Below are positions 40,494-49,268 of a DNA stretch of 64,000 bases, one piece after another (the stretch's first letter is position 1; each line of letters opens with the position of its first letter). A model generated the notes under the pieces. The model did no database searches. It saw only the letters and a program-made list of their open reading frames with translations, and had not been told where the DNA came from. Source of the DNA: Methanomassiliicoccaceae archaeon UBA72. GTDB lineage: Archaea; Thermoplasmatota; Thermoplasmata; Methanomassiliicoccales; Methanomethylophilaceae. Both the position numbers and the translations under genes were made by a program. The stretch is taken from positions 7,276 through 71,275 of the forward strand of contig DAVO01000012.1 of NCBI GenBank assembly GCA_002509405.1. The letters are read 5' to 3'.

Positions 40494-41837
40494 ATGGCGG
40501 AAAGACTGACGGTCACGCAGCTCAATACCAGAGTGCGCTCCATACTGTCGGAGTCCCATGCCGTCAATGACGTTTGGGTCATCGGCGAGATATCCAACCT
40601 CAAATTCTATCAAAGCGGACACTACTATTTCACGCTGAAAGATGAAGGCAGTCAGATAAGCTCAGTGCTTTTCAAGGGTTCCAGGGGGAGAATCGATTTC
40701 GAGCCCGCAGACAATATGAAGGTCTCGGCTTTCGGACACGTCGACCTATACGTGGCCAACGGCAAATACCAGTTCATCGTCGAGACCATGACCCCCTCGG
40801 GGATAGGCGACCTGTTCCTGGAATATGAGAAGCTCAGGAAGAAACTCGAAGCCGAGGGATTGTTCGACTCCTCGAGGAAAAGAAAGCTTCCCGTTTATCC
40901 CAAGGTCATAGGCGTGGTCACGTCGGAGAGCGGGGCGGTGATCCACGATATCGTCACAACTTCAGGGAGGCTTTTCCCAGCAGACATCCTCCTCGCGCCC
41001 GCCCAGGTCCAGGGAGAAGGTGCCGCAGAATCCATCATCAGAGGGATAGAGGTTCTCAACAGGGAAAAAGTAGACGTTATAATAGTTGGCAGGGGAGGAG
41101 GTTCCATAGAGGACCTTTGGGCTTTCAACGAGGAAAAGGTAGCAAGGGCGATCTCTTCCTCACAGGCACCGGTGATATCCGCGGTCGGGCACGAATCCGA
41201 TTTCACTATAGCCGATTTCGTCGCCGACGTCAGGGCCCCCACACCCACCGGGGCCGCAGAGCTGGCCCTCCGTGACAAACGGGAAGTGATCAGACAAGTG
41301 GATGGTTTCGGAATACGGATGGGGAGGGCGCTCTACCATATATGTGAAGCGATGCGCTACCGTCTGGAACTGGCCGATTCCAAATTAGCGGTCGGCCGTC
41401 AGTACGAAAGACTCTCTATGCTGGAGATCCGAGTGGGGCAGCTTTCCGAGAAGGCCGATGCCGCGCTCAGATCCTCGGTGCTGGGCATGAGGTCCCGTTT
41501 CAATTCGGTCGATTCCAAGATATCTCCTGCTGCGGCGCAACGTACGGTAACGTCGCTGAAAGACCGTCTTTCCTTCCTGTCGGAAAGAATGAAGCTGGCC
41601 ATATTGCGGCGCCTGAAGGATGCGGGGTCTAAGATGGACGCAATAGACCAACGGTCCTCGGCACTCAACCCGCGCAGCGTGCTGGACAGGGGATACAGCT
41701 ATGTGACCGACTCCGAAGGCCATGCCCTGACGTCGGCCAGGTCGCTATCCTCGGGGTCCATGGTGTCCATTTCGTTCCGCGACGGCGGTGCCGAAGCGGA
41801 GATAAAAAAGGTGAACTACGATGAACGAAGACATTGA
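40494..41837 (+). CDS. xseA: Exodeoxyribonuclease VII large subunit
   Basis: 447 residues. The N-terminal OB fold (VWVIGEISNLKFYQSGHYYFTLKD) precedes the catalytic domain (GVVTSESGAVIHDI, VGRGGGSIEDLWAFNEE, VISAVGHESDFTIADFVAD, RAPTPTGAAEL). A long coiled coil and the C-terminal LNPRSVLDRGYSYVTD segment follow. ExoVII degrades single-stranded DNA from both ends. GGGGTGG lies just before the ATG. This is a bacterial-type enzyme found in only some archaea, so ancestral transfer is likely. xseB overlaps its 3' end. Confidence 0.93.
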   Translation: MAERLTVTQLNTRVRSILSESHAVNDVWVIGEISNLKFYQSGHYYFTLKDEGSQISSVLFKGSRGRIDFEPADNMKVSAFGHVDLYVANGKYQFIVETMTPSGIGDLFLEYEKLRKKLEAEGLFDSSRKRKLPVYPKVIGVVTSESGAVIHDIVTTSGRLFPADILLAPAQVQGEGAAESIIRGIEVLNREKVDVIIVGRGGGSIEDLWAFNEEKVARAISSSQAPVISAVGHESDFTIADFVADVRAPTPTGAAELALRDKREVIRQVDGFGIRMGRALYHICEAMRYRLELADSKLAVGRQYERLSMLEIRVGQLSEKADAALRSSVLGMRSRFNSVDSKISPAAAQRTVTSLKDRLSFLSERMKLAILRRLKDAGSKMDAIDQRSSALNPRSVLDRGYSYVTDSEGHALTSARSLSSGSMVSISFRDGGAEAEIKKVNYDERRH

Positions 41838-42054
41838 GGGTATGAGTTTCGAAGAATGCATCACGGCACTCGAAGCGCTGGTGAAAGAGCTTGAAAGCGG
41901 AACTCTCGACCTGGACAAGAGCCTCGAGATATACGAGCGCGCCACCGTCATGAGGGACCGGTGCAAAAAGATACTTGAAGAGAGCGAGCGCCGGGTCCAG
42001 AAGATCACAGAGAGCTCGGAAGGTATCAAAAGGTCAGACCTTAAGATTGAGTGA
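41821..42054 (+). CDS. xseB: Exodeoxyribonuclease VII small subunit
   Basis: A 77-residue all-helical protein matching XseB: MSFEECITALEALVKELESG then LDKSLEIYERATVMRDRC. It starts 17 bases before the end of xseA, with GGTGA upstream as the ribosome-binding site. Its last 21 bases overlap the convergent DUF4435 gene. Confidence 0.92.
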   Translation: MNEDIEGMSFEECITALEALVKELESGTLDLDKSLEIYERATVMRDRCKKILEESERRVQKITESSEGIKRSDLKIE

Positions 42055-42900
42055 CCAAAGTCTGAAGCACTGCTTCCTGGCCCATCCGTCCGTTTGGGAG
42101 TAGAGGTCCGTGCCGTGGAAGTACAGGTCGCTGAAGGCCAGTCTCAGGGAGCCGGAGAGCTCTCCCTCGCGCAGATTCTTGCTGTTGAAGGACCCGAATA
42201 TGAACTTCAGTCCTATCAGGAGCACCTCCACCGCGTCGTGGCCCCTGGCGAAGTCGATGGGGTCGTATCCTTCAGACATCTCCTCGTTCAGGCGGCGCAG
42301 GAGTTCGTTCCTGCTTACGCCCACGTTCATCGAAGCGCTGATCACCTCGTTCACAAGCTGCTTTACGTCGGTCTGAAGAGTCTTGCGGTCGATGAACCTT
42401 TCAAAGTCCAGGTTTCTGAAGGAAAGGTTGATTTTCAGTTTTTCCGAGATGTACATCAGGAGGCCGACAGGATAACACGCAGACACTATGGCATCGAAAA
42501 CGGGCCCATATTTTCTTTCGAATCCCTCAAGTTCGCCGGCATCGGCATATTCGCACAGAATGTCGTCCAGGGCCGGGCTTCCGATCATCATCATCTCCAG
42601 GTCCCTGCGGTCGGTCAGGAATAAGGGCGGGGCGCGTTTCTTTCCAGTTATCCTGTCAAGGTCGGAATCCACGATGCCGACGACGGACACGAGGCCTCGT
42701 CTGCTCCAGCACTCGTCCACGGATTTTCGGACGTTGTCTTTGGAATGGCCTATGACTATCTTCACATGCTCCTTGTCGCTGAACTTGCCGTAAAGCCTGC
42801 CGTCGGTGATCCCTTCGACCACGAGCACCGTGTCCTCGACCGAAGACATCAGCATCGTTATCTCATTCGCAATGTCTGCCGGCGTCAGTGTTTCCCGCAT
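42034..42900 (-). CDS. DUF4435 (TOPRIM-like) protein, candidate PARIS AriB-like effector
   Basis: 288 residues. The N-terminal half looks TOPRIM-like: VLVVEGITDGRLY (catalytic Glu) and a later GIVDSDLDR (DxD), then LFLTDRRDLEMMMI, a conserved block of DUF4435 as I recall it. The C-terminal half is helical. In the PARIS anti-phage system an ABC-type ATPase (AriA) traps a DUF4435 TOPRIM nuclease (AriB) and releases it on sensing phage anti-restriction proteins. The gene directly follows, and overlaps by 38 bases, an ABC-type ATPase gene, the same pairing. The PARIS assignment is an inference; other OLD-like two-gene systems also fit. Confidence 0.72.
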   Translation of the reverse strand: MRETLTPADIANEITMLMSSVEDTVLVVEGITDGRLYGKFSDKEHVKIVIGHSKDNVRKSVDECWSRRGLVSVVGIVDSDLDRITGKKRAPPLFLTDRRDLEMMMIGSPALDDILCEYADAGELEGFERKYGPVFDAIVSACYPVGLLMYISEKLKINLSFRNLDFERFIDRKTLQTDVKQLVNEVISASMNVGVSRNELLRRLNEEMSEGYDPIDFARGHDAVEVLLIGLKFIFGSFNSKNLREGELSGSLRLAFSDLYFHGTDLYSQTDGWARKQCFRLWSLNLKV

Positions 42901-43936
42901 TGTTAGCTTTCAGCTCCCTTGCCATATCCCATTTGTCATGGATTATCTGAGGCGAATGGGTCGCTATTATGAACTGAAGGTCCCTGAGCCTTGCCAGATC
43001 CACGAGTATCCCCCCGAGCTTCTGCTGCCACTCCACATGCAGGGAGTTCTCTGGCTCGTCCAGCACCACCAGCGAACCCTGTTCCGTCTGGAAAAGCAGA
43101 CGGTACATGATGACCATGATCTGTTTCTCTCCCGAGGAAAGCGAGATGAGCGGAAGCTCCTTGCCGCTGTTGAGTCTGACCGTCAGGTTGTCTTTCTCGT
43201 TTATCTCTATATTCTTTTTGATCAGAAGTTCGTTGACGATGTCCTTGAAGACGACGATCGACTCTGCCAGCTGGTAGAACTTCCTGATATAGTCGTTCAG
43301 GCCGAAAGCCAGGTCCTGGTAGTCCTTCCTCTTCTTCGTGCTCAGGTCATGGCGCTCCGGCGGGAAGCGGAGACCGGAGGGCATCTCGGGCTCCAGCCCT
43401 GCTCCCTTCATGAAATCCAATTTGGCCTTGAGGTCCTTGAAAAGTAACACGAACTCCCCGTCGGAAAGGTCAGGGCGCCGGGAATCTTCGGGCTGCAACA
43501 GGGAGCCGTTGTCCTTTGCGTATCTGATGCGGTCTCTCATCTCGGCCGCGTAGACCGATATGGCCGGGACGTAATGGCCGTCCTTCTTCCTTACTATCTG
43601 CCTCTCCGGAGAGATATATGTCACCTGGAACATCCTGCGGAGCTCCGACTCGTCGACCGGTTGCTCGAGCTCGTTCTTCTGCACCAGTACGTTCGTGCCG
43701 TTGTGGTTCTCGACGATGAGGGTCATATCGCTGGAGAAGTTGACGTCCATCCTCTCGAAAGGCATGGACGAGAGCACATCGAACTCCCCCTTCAGGAGGG
43801 CTACTACGGCCCGCATGATGATGGATTTGCCGAATCCGTTGCTGGAATAGATGAAGGTTACAGGTCCCTGGTTCAGACTGACGCTGCTGTCGCATTCGTC
43901 GAAGAGCCCATAAATGGTAATCGTTCTGATCTTCAT
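42863..43936 (-). CDS. ABC/AAA-type ATPase, candidate PARIS AriA-like sensor
   Basis: 357 residues. Walker A is YSSNGFGKSI (about 31-39). The signature motif is LSSGEKQIMVIMYRLL, Walker B LVVLDEPENSLHVEWQ, and the H-loop IIATHSPQII. This is the OLD/AAA-type arrangement. The stretch between Walker A and the signature is moderate and helical, without the long coiled coil of SMC proteins. It is translated with the DUF4435 gene (38-base overlap), making an ATPase plus TOPRIM-like module. It is shorter than the AriA proteins I know of, so it may be a variant. Confidence 0.75.
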   Translation of the reverse strand: MKIRTITIYGLFDECDSSVSLNQGPVTFIYSSNGFGKSIIMRAVVALLKGEFDVLSSMPFERMDVNFSSDMTLIVENHNGTNVLVQKNELEQPVDESELRRMFQVTYISPERQIVRKKDGHYVPAISVYAAEMRDRIRYAKDNGSLLQPEDSRRPDLSDGEFVLLFKDLKAKLDFMKGAGLEPEMPSGLRFPPERHDLSTKKRKDYQDLAFGLNDYIRKFYQLAESIVVFKDIVNELLIKKNIEINEKDNLTVRLNSGKELPLISLSSGEKQIMVIMYRLLFQTEQGSLVVLDEPENSLHVEWQQKLGGILVDLARLRDLQFIIATHSPQIIHDKWDMARELKANNAGNTDAGRHCE

Positions 43937-44024
43937 CGTGTCCGTATGTCCTTAAGCATATTTTAAGTACCCGTTATCCTGGCCGAGGGCTATCTTTATT
44001 TCCGTTGAACAACTCTGCGCCACG

Positions 44025-44867
44025 ATGGAATCTGAAAAAACATTCTTCGAAGTAAAAAAACTCATCTCCTCCGGCAGTATCGATGCGGCGGAAGCGATCC
44101 TCTCCGACTTGGCATCATCTTCCGGCGACCCATTCGTCCGCATCCAGTGCGCGTCGGTGATGATGATAGTCGGAAGGAACGTATCTTCCGAAAAGGTCCT
44201 AGAAGAACTGTACGAAAACCTTCCTGAAGATTCCGGGACGCTGTTCCAGATAGCAAGAGCCATGAGGGGCCTGGGGAGGGCAGATCTGGCCGCCGAGATC
44301 CTATCGGGCTTGGAGGGGGATGACGAGGTCTTGAGAGAGTACGCCCTTGCCCTTAACCTCCTGGGACGTTACGGAGATTCCGTTTCCGCCACGGCAAAAA
44401 TATCTGCCCCTTCTCTCCGGGACAAGGTCCTGACCGCAGACGGGCTGTCAGCTTCAGGACGTTCGCAGGAAGCCATTGGGCTGACAGGAGGTCTTTTGAA
44501 AGAATATCCAGAAGTCTACGATGTACAGCGCTCACATTGCACCGCACTGATATCGGCGGGCATGGACAAGGAGGCCGTGAAGTATGCAAGGAGCCTTCTT
44601 AAGAAAGACAAGAATTCTCCCGACGCCAACGCGGTCGCCGCATACGTAATGCATGTCGAGGGAAAGAGCCAGTCCGCAGGAGCATTCGCATCTGCGGCAT
44701 TACGTTCCGACCCGTCTCACCTAGGTGCCATGGAGGTTCTCGCGCTGAGCCTGATAGAAAAGGGGAAGTTCAGGGAGGCCAGCATCGTTGCCGGCGCCAT
44801 GAACGAGAAGGAGCCGGGAAATCCGGCTGCGGTAAAAATACTCAAGGAATGCGGCGGAAAGAGCTGA
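44025..44867 (+). CDS. TPR-repeat protein
   Basis: 280 residues built of helical tetratricopeptide-like repeats with the usual small/large pattern (for example FQIARAMRGLGRADLAAEILSG and AMEVLALSLIEKGKFREASIV). No signal peptide or other domain is visible. TPR arrays mediate protein-protein contacts; the partner is unknown. It is monocistronic and converges on trkH with no gap. Confidence 0.75.
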   Translation: MESEKTFFEVKKLISSGSIDAAEAILSDLASSSGDPFVRIQCASVMMIVGRNVSSEKVLEELYENLPEDSGTLFQIARAMRGLGRADLAAEILSGLEGDDEVLREYALALNLLGRYGDSVSATAKISAPSLRDKVLTADGLSASGRSQEAIGLTGGLLKEYPEVYDVQRSHCTALISAGMDKEAVKYARSLLKKDKNSPDANAVAAYVMHVEGKSQSAGAFASAALRSDPSHLGAMEVLALSLIEKGKFREASIVAGAMNEKEPGNPAAVKILKECGGKS

Positions 44868-46442
44868 TCAGTGCCTGTATATGCGGTCCCTGATGCTGAA
44901 ATCGCTTACTCTGCGGGCCCTCTTGCCCCTGTTCCTCGCGACCTCCTTCCAGAATCCGGGCATGAAGAACAGCAGCGCCGTGGCGATCTCGAGACGTCCC
45001 AGGAACATGACCACGATCATAACGGCCTTCACTACCGGGTCCAGCGTGTACAGGGTGTCATAAGGACCGTATTCGCCTATCGAAGCTCCGGTGTTGCACA
45101 CCGAAGTTACGGCCAAACCTATGGAATCGACGGGCATAACACCCATCATCATGAAGATGACCCCTGCTATGACAATTGTAATGGCGAACAGTGCCAGCGT
45201 TATGAAGGAGTTTATGACCGAAGACTCTTCCACGCTGTCGCCGTCCATTTTGACGTCATATACGGCCAATGGATGGAGCGTCTTGTAAATGCTGTTCTTG
45301 ATGTACTTTCCTATTATGACGAAGCGGTACATCTTCACTCCTCCGGCAGTGGATCCGCTCATGCCGCCTACAAAGGCCACTATCAGAAGGAGTATCGAGC
45401 AAAGCGGTACCGGCCAGATAGCAGGGTCTGTGAAATTGACAACCGCAAATCCCGTGGAAGTGCCCATGGAGACGACCGTGAACAGGGAATCTGCGACAGT
45501 CTCCATCAGATAATACAATTCCAGATTCCTGCTGGCATTTATCAGCAGCGCAGATATCAGCAAGCTTATTCCGATGTACCAGTAAATTGTCCATCTGAAT
45601 TCGGTGTTTTTCGCATAGGGTTTCAGCTGTCCTTTGTAAAGGCCTTTGAAATGTATGTAGAAGTTCGTACCTCCCAGAAGCATGAAGGCTATTACGATAA
45701 CTTTGACGATGTGGTCATAGTCCGCCATGCTGTTGGCGTTGTTGAGGAATCCTCCGGTCGAGACCGTCGAGAGGGTCATGCATGCCGAATCTATGGCGCT
45801 TACGCCGAATAATACCAGAATGACAGCCTGCACGACCGTGAGGAGGACATAGATCAGCAGGAAGCTCTTCGCGGAGTCCTTCAGCCTAACAGAAAAGTTT
45901 TTTGTCCCGGAACCGGACATCTCGTTGATAGAGAATCCCTTTCCGCCTATGCCCATTATTGGTAGCATGTAAAGGAATATGAGGATTACCGACACACCTC
46001 CGATCCACTGGGTCATGGACCTCCAGAGGAAGAGGCTCTGCGGGAAGGAATCGAAGTCCCTGACCATGGTATATCCCGTGGTGGTCACTCCGCTCACGGA
46101 CTCGAACAGGGAGTCTATCAGCGGCATACCGTACAATATGAAGGGTGTGGCGCCGACGAGTATCATTATCAAAAACGCGCCGCCTATCATCAGGATCCCC
46201 GAGGTGGCCTGGAGGCCCTCATCGCCCTCTCTGAACATTATCAGAACGATGAGGCCGACCAGCACGAGTAAGAAAAGCGGTGTGAGGAAGATCTCGTAAT
46301 CCTCTCCGTAGTAGACTGCCGTGGCGAAGGGTGCGGCCATCGAGATGCCCATCATCAGCATTATCATGCCCAAGGAATGGAGCACCGTATTCCTCCAGCG
46401 GGCCCCCTTGCTTATTTTTGTCTCATCCTCTAACAACGACAA
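44868..46442 (-). CDS. trkH: Trk potassium uptake membrane protein TrkH
   Basis: A 524-residue polytopic channel-type K+ transporter. Selectivity-filter-like turns include SVSGVTTTGYTM, TLSTVSTGGF, SMGTSTGFAV and SVCNTGASIG, one per pore repeat. It passes K+ (or Na+) and is gated by the RCK protein TrkA, whose gene ends 3 bases upstream in the same operon. Confidence 0.93.
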   Translation of the reverse strand: MSLLEDETKISKGARWRNTVLHSLGMIMLMMGISMAAPFATAVYYGEDYEIFLTPLFLLVLVGLIVLIMFREGDEGLQATSGILMIGGAFLIMILVGATPFILYGMPLIDSLFESVSGVTTTGYTMVRDFDSFPQSLFLWRSMTQWIGGVSVILIFLYMLPIMGIGGKGFSINEMSGSGTKNFSVRLKDSAKSFLLIYVLLTVVQAVILVLFGVSAIDSACMTLSTVSTGGFLNNANSMADYDHIVKVIVIAFMLLGGTNFYIHFKGLYKGQLKPYAKNTEFRWTIYWYIGISLLISALLINASRNLELYYLMETVADSLFTVVSMGTSTGFAVVNFTDPAIWPVPLCSILLLIVAFVGGMSGSTAGGVKMYRFVIIGKYIKNSIYKTLHPLAVYDVKMDGDSVEESSVINSFITLALFAITIVIAGVIFMMMGVMPVDSIGLAVTSVCNTGASIGEYGPYDTLYTLDPVVKAVMIVVMFLGRLEIATALLFFMPGFWKEVARNRGKRARRVSDFSIRDRIYRH

Positions 46443-46445
46443 GGA

Positions 46446-47795
46446 TCACAACCCCGGCAAATTCTTTCCAAGCAGCTTTTTCACCGCAGACATTTTTGAC
46501 ATGTAGGCATATATCAACACCCTGTCCCCGTCCCTGAAGTTGGTGTCGTACTTAGGGTATATCACCCTGCCGTTGCGGACCACTGCGGCAAAACGGACCC
46601 CGTCCGGAATATCCAGGTCCCCGTACAAACGGTTGAAAAGGGGAGACCTCTCATCGATCTTCACGCTGAAGAAGAACTCGCTGTCGTGCTTCATCTTCAA
46701 TATCGAGTCCTCATCCGATATCAGGCCCTTGGTGATCTCGTTGGCTATTATGAGGTGGTATCCAATTATCGTCTCTATTCCCGTGAAGCGGAATATATCG
46801 TTATACTCCCTTGTGAGATATCTGGAAATGACCTTCCTGGTACCGAACTTAAGGGAAGCCATGCAGGCTAGGAGGTTCTTCTCGTCCGCTTCGGTGACGC
46901 TTATTAGGACGTCCGCCCTTCCCACGTTCTCGGTCTTGAGGATGTGCGGGTCCAGAGAATCCGAGTTAACAACGATGGCATCCGTAAGGGTGCGGGCGGC
47001 CTCCCTGCAAAGGTCCTTGTCCTCTTCGATGATCTTGACGTAGACTTTCTTGTCCATTTTGCTGAGGGCCTTGGCGACGTTCATTCCGACCACCCCAGCT
47101 CCCAGGATCACAAATTCCAGGGCCTCGTCCTCGATGCCTATCATCTTGTTGAAGGCCTCGATCCCCTTTTCGCTGCCGATGACGGTGATCCTGTCCTCCG
47201 GGCGGACCTCGGCCGTTTCCACGTCGATAATGACTCCGTCCCCGCGGTATATGCATACGATGTTGCACTCCTCAGGTATGTCCAGGTTCAATATCACGTT
47301 GCCCACTATGCCCTGGTCGCCGCCGACCCTGAAGGTCGCAATAGCCAGCCCCAGAGATTTGATCGTTTCGTAATCTACCACGTTCTCGAGCGTGGCCAGC
47401 TTGAATATCTTGTTCGAGCTGATGATCTCCGGAGAAATGATCATGTCCACGCCGGGGTCCCCCTCTCCGGTTGTCTTGATCAGGTAGTCCGGGTTCTTGA
47501 TGGTGGCCACCGTGCGCAACGAAGGCTTGTATTTTTTGGAAACCATGCATATGAAAAGGTTCAGCCCGTCGGATGGAAGCGTAGATACGATTATGTCCGC
47601 ATCGTGCTTGCCGATCGCCAGCTCCAGTATCTTGGGGTTGGTCCCGTCCTCGTGGAGAACCGAGACATTGAGCAGATTCTTCACGGTGTCGGCCTTTATC
47701 GCGTCCTTCTCGATCATCATCACGTTGTGGACGGCTGATAGGGTCTCTGCGGAAGTATATCCGACGTTTCCCGCGCCGATAATGATAATGTTCAT
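46446..47795 (-). CDS. trkA: Trk potassium uptake regulatory protein TrkA
   Basis: 449 residues with two RCK modules. Each has a Rossmann NAD(P)-binding TrkA-N domain (IIIGAGNVGYTSAETL at the N-terminus, VILGAGVVGMNVAKALSKM at about 228) and a TrkA-C ligand domain. It is a peripheral protein that gates TrkH according to nucleotide state. It is the first gene of the trkA-trkH operon, with a TATA-like CGATATAACGG about 30-40 bases upstream. Confidence 0.93.
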   Translation of the reverse strand: MNIIIIGAGNVGYTSAETLSAVHNVMMIEKDAIKADTVKNLLNVSVLHEDGTNPKILELAIGKHDADIIVSTLPSDGLNLFICMVSKKYKPSLRTVATIKNPDYLIKTTGEGDPGVDMIISPEIISSNKIFKLATLENVVDYETIKSLGLAIATFRVGGDQGIVGNVILNLDIPEECNIVCIYRGDGVIIDVETAEVRPEDRITVIGSEKGIEAFNKMIGIEDEALEFVILGAGVVGMNVAKALSKMDKKVYVKIIEEDKDLCREAARTLTDAIVVNSDSLDPHILKTENVGRADVLISVTEADEKNLLACMASLKFGTRKVISRYLTREYNDIFRFTGIETIIGYHLIIANEITKGLISDEDSILKMKHDSEFFFSVKIDERSPLFNRLYGDLDIPDGVRFAAVVRNGRVIYPKYDTNFRDGDRVLIYAYMSKMSAVKKLLGKNLPGL

Positions 47796-47978
47796 CTGAG
47801 TTCCGTCCTGAGATGTTCGGTCCCGTTATATCGGTTGTGCTTGTAAGTTTCATCTGGAACTTAAGGCCGACGTCCCTTCAATCCTGATGGGGATGTAAAT
47901 GCTTTTCGTATTCGCCCGGCTTCCCAAAGCGTGGAATCTCCGAGATAAGGCCGATTCCTAATATGAAACGTATCGCGT

Positions 47979-47987
47979 AATATAAAT
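47979..47987 (+). promoter_or_regulatory. TATA box of hisD
   Basis: AATATAAAT, 24-32 bases before the hisD ATG, predicting a leaderless transcript. The preceding 180 bases back to trkA show no gene. Confidence 0.5.
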
Positions 47988-48010
47988 CACGGGACTATGA
48001 TTCGGGCGCC

Positions 48011-49267
48011 ATGTGGAAGCAAGTAAGCGAGGATTTCTGGAAGGAGAACCGCGCGTCCAAGGTCGGAGACGTCTCGGATGCCGTGAGCGGCATCATCGGC
48101 GAGGTGCGTGCCGGCGGTGACAAGGCGCTGTTCGAGCTTACCAAGAGATTCGACAGACAGGAACTCGGGCGTCTGGAGGTAACACGCGAAGAGATCGAAG
48201 ACGCATACGATTCCGTAGACCAAGAGATAGTCGAAGAGCTGGAGAACGCGGCATACAACATCGAGCGCTTCCATGAGATGCAGGTCCCTCCAGATATGTG
48301 GCTCAGGGAGGTGGAGCCCGGCATTACGTTGGGTGTCAAGAGCACACCTCTTGAAAGGGTCGGATGCTATGTCCCGGGGGGGAGAGCGTCATATCCCAGC
48401 ACAGCTCTGATGTGCATCATCCCGGCGAGGGTCGCGGGCGTAGGCGAGATTATCTGCTGTACTCCCGCCCCGGTGAACCCGGCGACGCTGGTAGCGATGG
48501 ACATCGCGGGAGCGGACGAGATATTCAAGCTGGGCGGCGCGCAGGCCGTGGCGGCGATGGCGCTTGGTACCGGCAGCGTCCCAAAGGTCCAGAAGATAGT
48601 CGGCCCCGGAAACGTGTATGTCACGGCAGCAAAGATGATGCTCCGCAACGAGGTGGAGATAGACTTCCCGGCAGGACCCAGCGAGATAGGGGTGCTTGCC
48701 GATTCGGGCGCGGTATGTGAATATCTGGCTGCGGACCTCATAGCTCAGGCGGAGCACGACCCGTCATCGGCAAGCCTGCTGATAACGGACGACCCGGAGC
48801 TTCCCGGCCTCGTTTGGGAGGCTATGGAGCAAATGATCGACGACCAGCCCAGGAAGAGCATCATACTGAAGGCCCTGGAGAACTCAGGTTACATCGTTGC
48901 AGAGGATATGGACGAGGCGGTCGAGATGATGAACCGCATCGCCCCGGAGCACCTGTCCATACAGACCTCCGACCCGATGGCAACCCTTTCGAAGGTCAGG
49001 AACGCAGGTTCGATATTCGTAGGCCCCTATACCCCGGTTGCCGCAGGCGACTATGCGTCGGGGACCAACCACGTGCTTCCCACGGCCGGGAATTCATCAA
49101 CGGCTTCCGGCCTGAACGTGGCACACTTCCGTAAGACGTCCACCGTGCAGTTGCTCACCTGCGAGGGCCTGGAGGCCCTTGCGCCGACCATAGAGACTTT
49201 GTCCACATCGGAAGGCCTTCACGCCCACTGCGATTCGGTGAGGGTCCGCTTCGACGATGCGGAGTGA
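48011..49267 (+). CDS. hisD: Histidinol dehydrogenase
   Basis: A 418-residue Zn- and NAD-dependent enzyme that carries out the last two steps of histidine synthesis. Motifs: CYVPGGRASYPSTALM, FKLGGAQAVAAMALGT, IVGPGNVYVTAAK, DFPAGPSE, AQAEHDP (Zn ligands and catalytic residues) and RIAPEHLSIQ (catalytic Glu/His). Other his genes are not in the window. ppk starts at or within its stop, forming an unusual hisD-ppk-ppx unit. Confidence 0.95.
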   Translation: MWKQVSEDFWKENRASKVGDVSDAVSGIIGEVRAGGDKALFELTKRFDRQELGRLEVTREEIEDAYDSVDQEIVEELENAAYNIERFHEMQVPPDMWLREVEPGITLGVKSTPLERVGCYVPGGRASYPSTALMCIIPARVAGVGEIICCTPAPVNPATLVAMDIAGADEIFKLGGAQAVAAMALGTGSVPKVQKIVGPGNVYVTAAKMMLRNEVEIDFPAGPSEIGVLADSGAVCEYLAADLIAQAEHDPSSASLLITDDPELPGLVWEAMEQMIDDQPRKSIILKALENSGYIVAEDMDEAVEMMNRIAPEHLSIQTSDPMATLSKVRNAGSIFVGPYTPVAAGDYASGTNHVLPTAGNSSTASGLNVAHFRKTSTVQLLTCEGLEALAPTIETLSTSEGLHAHCDSVRVRFDDAE

Positions 49268-49268
49268 G

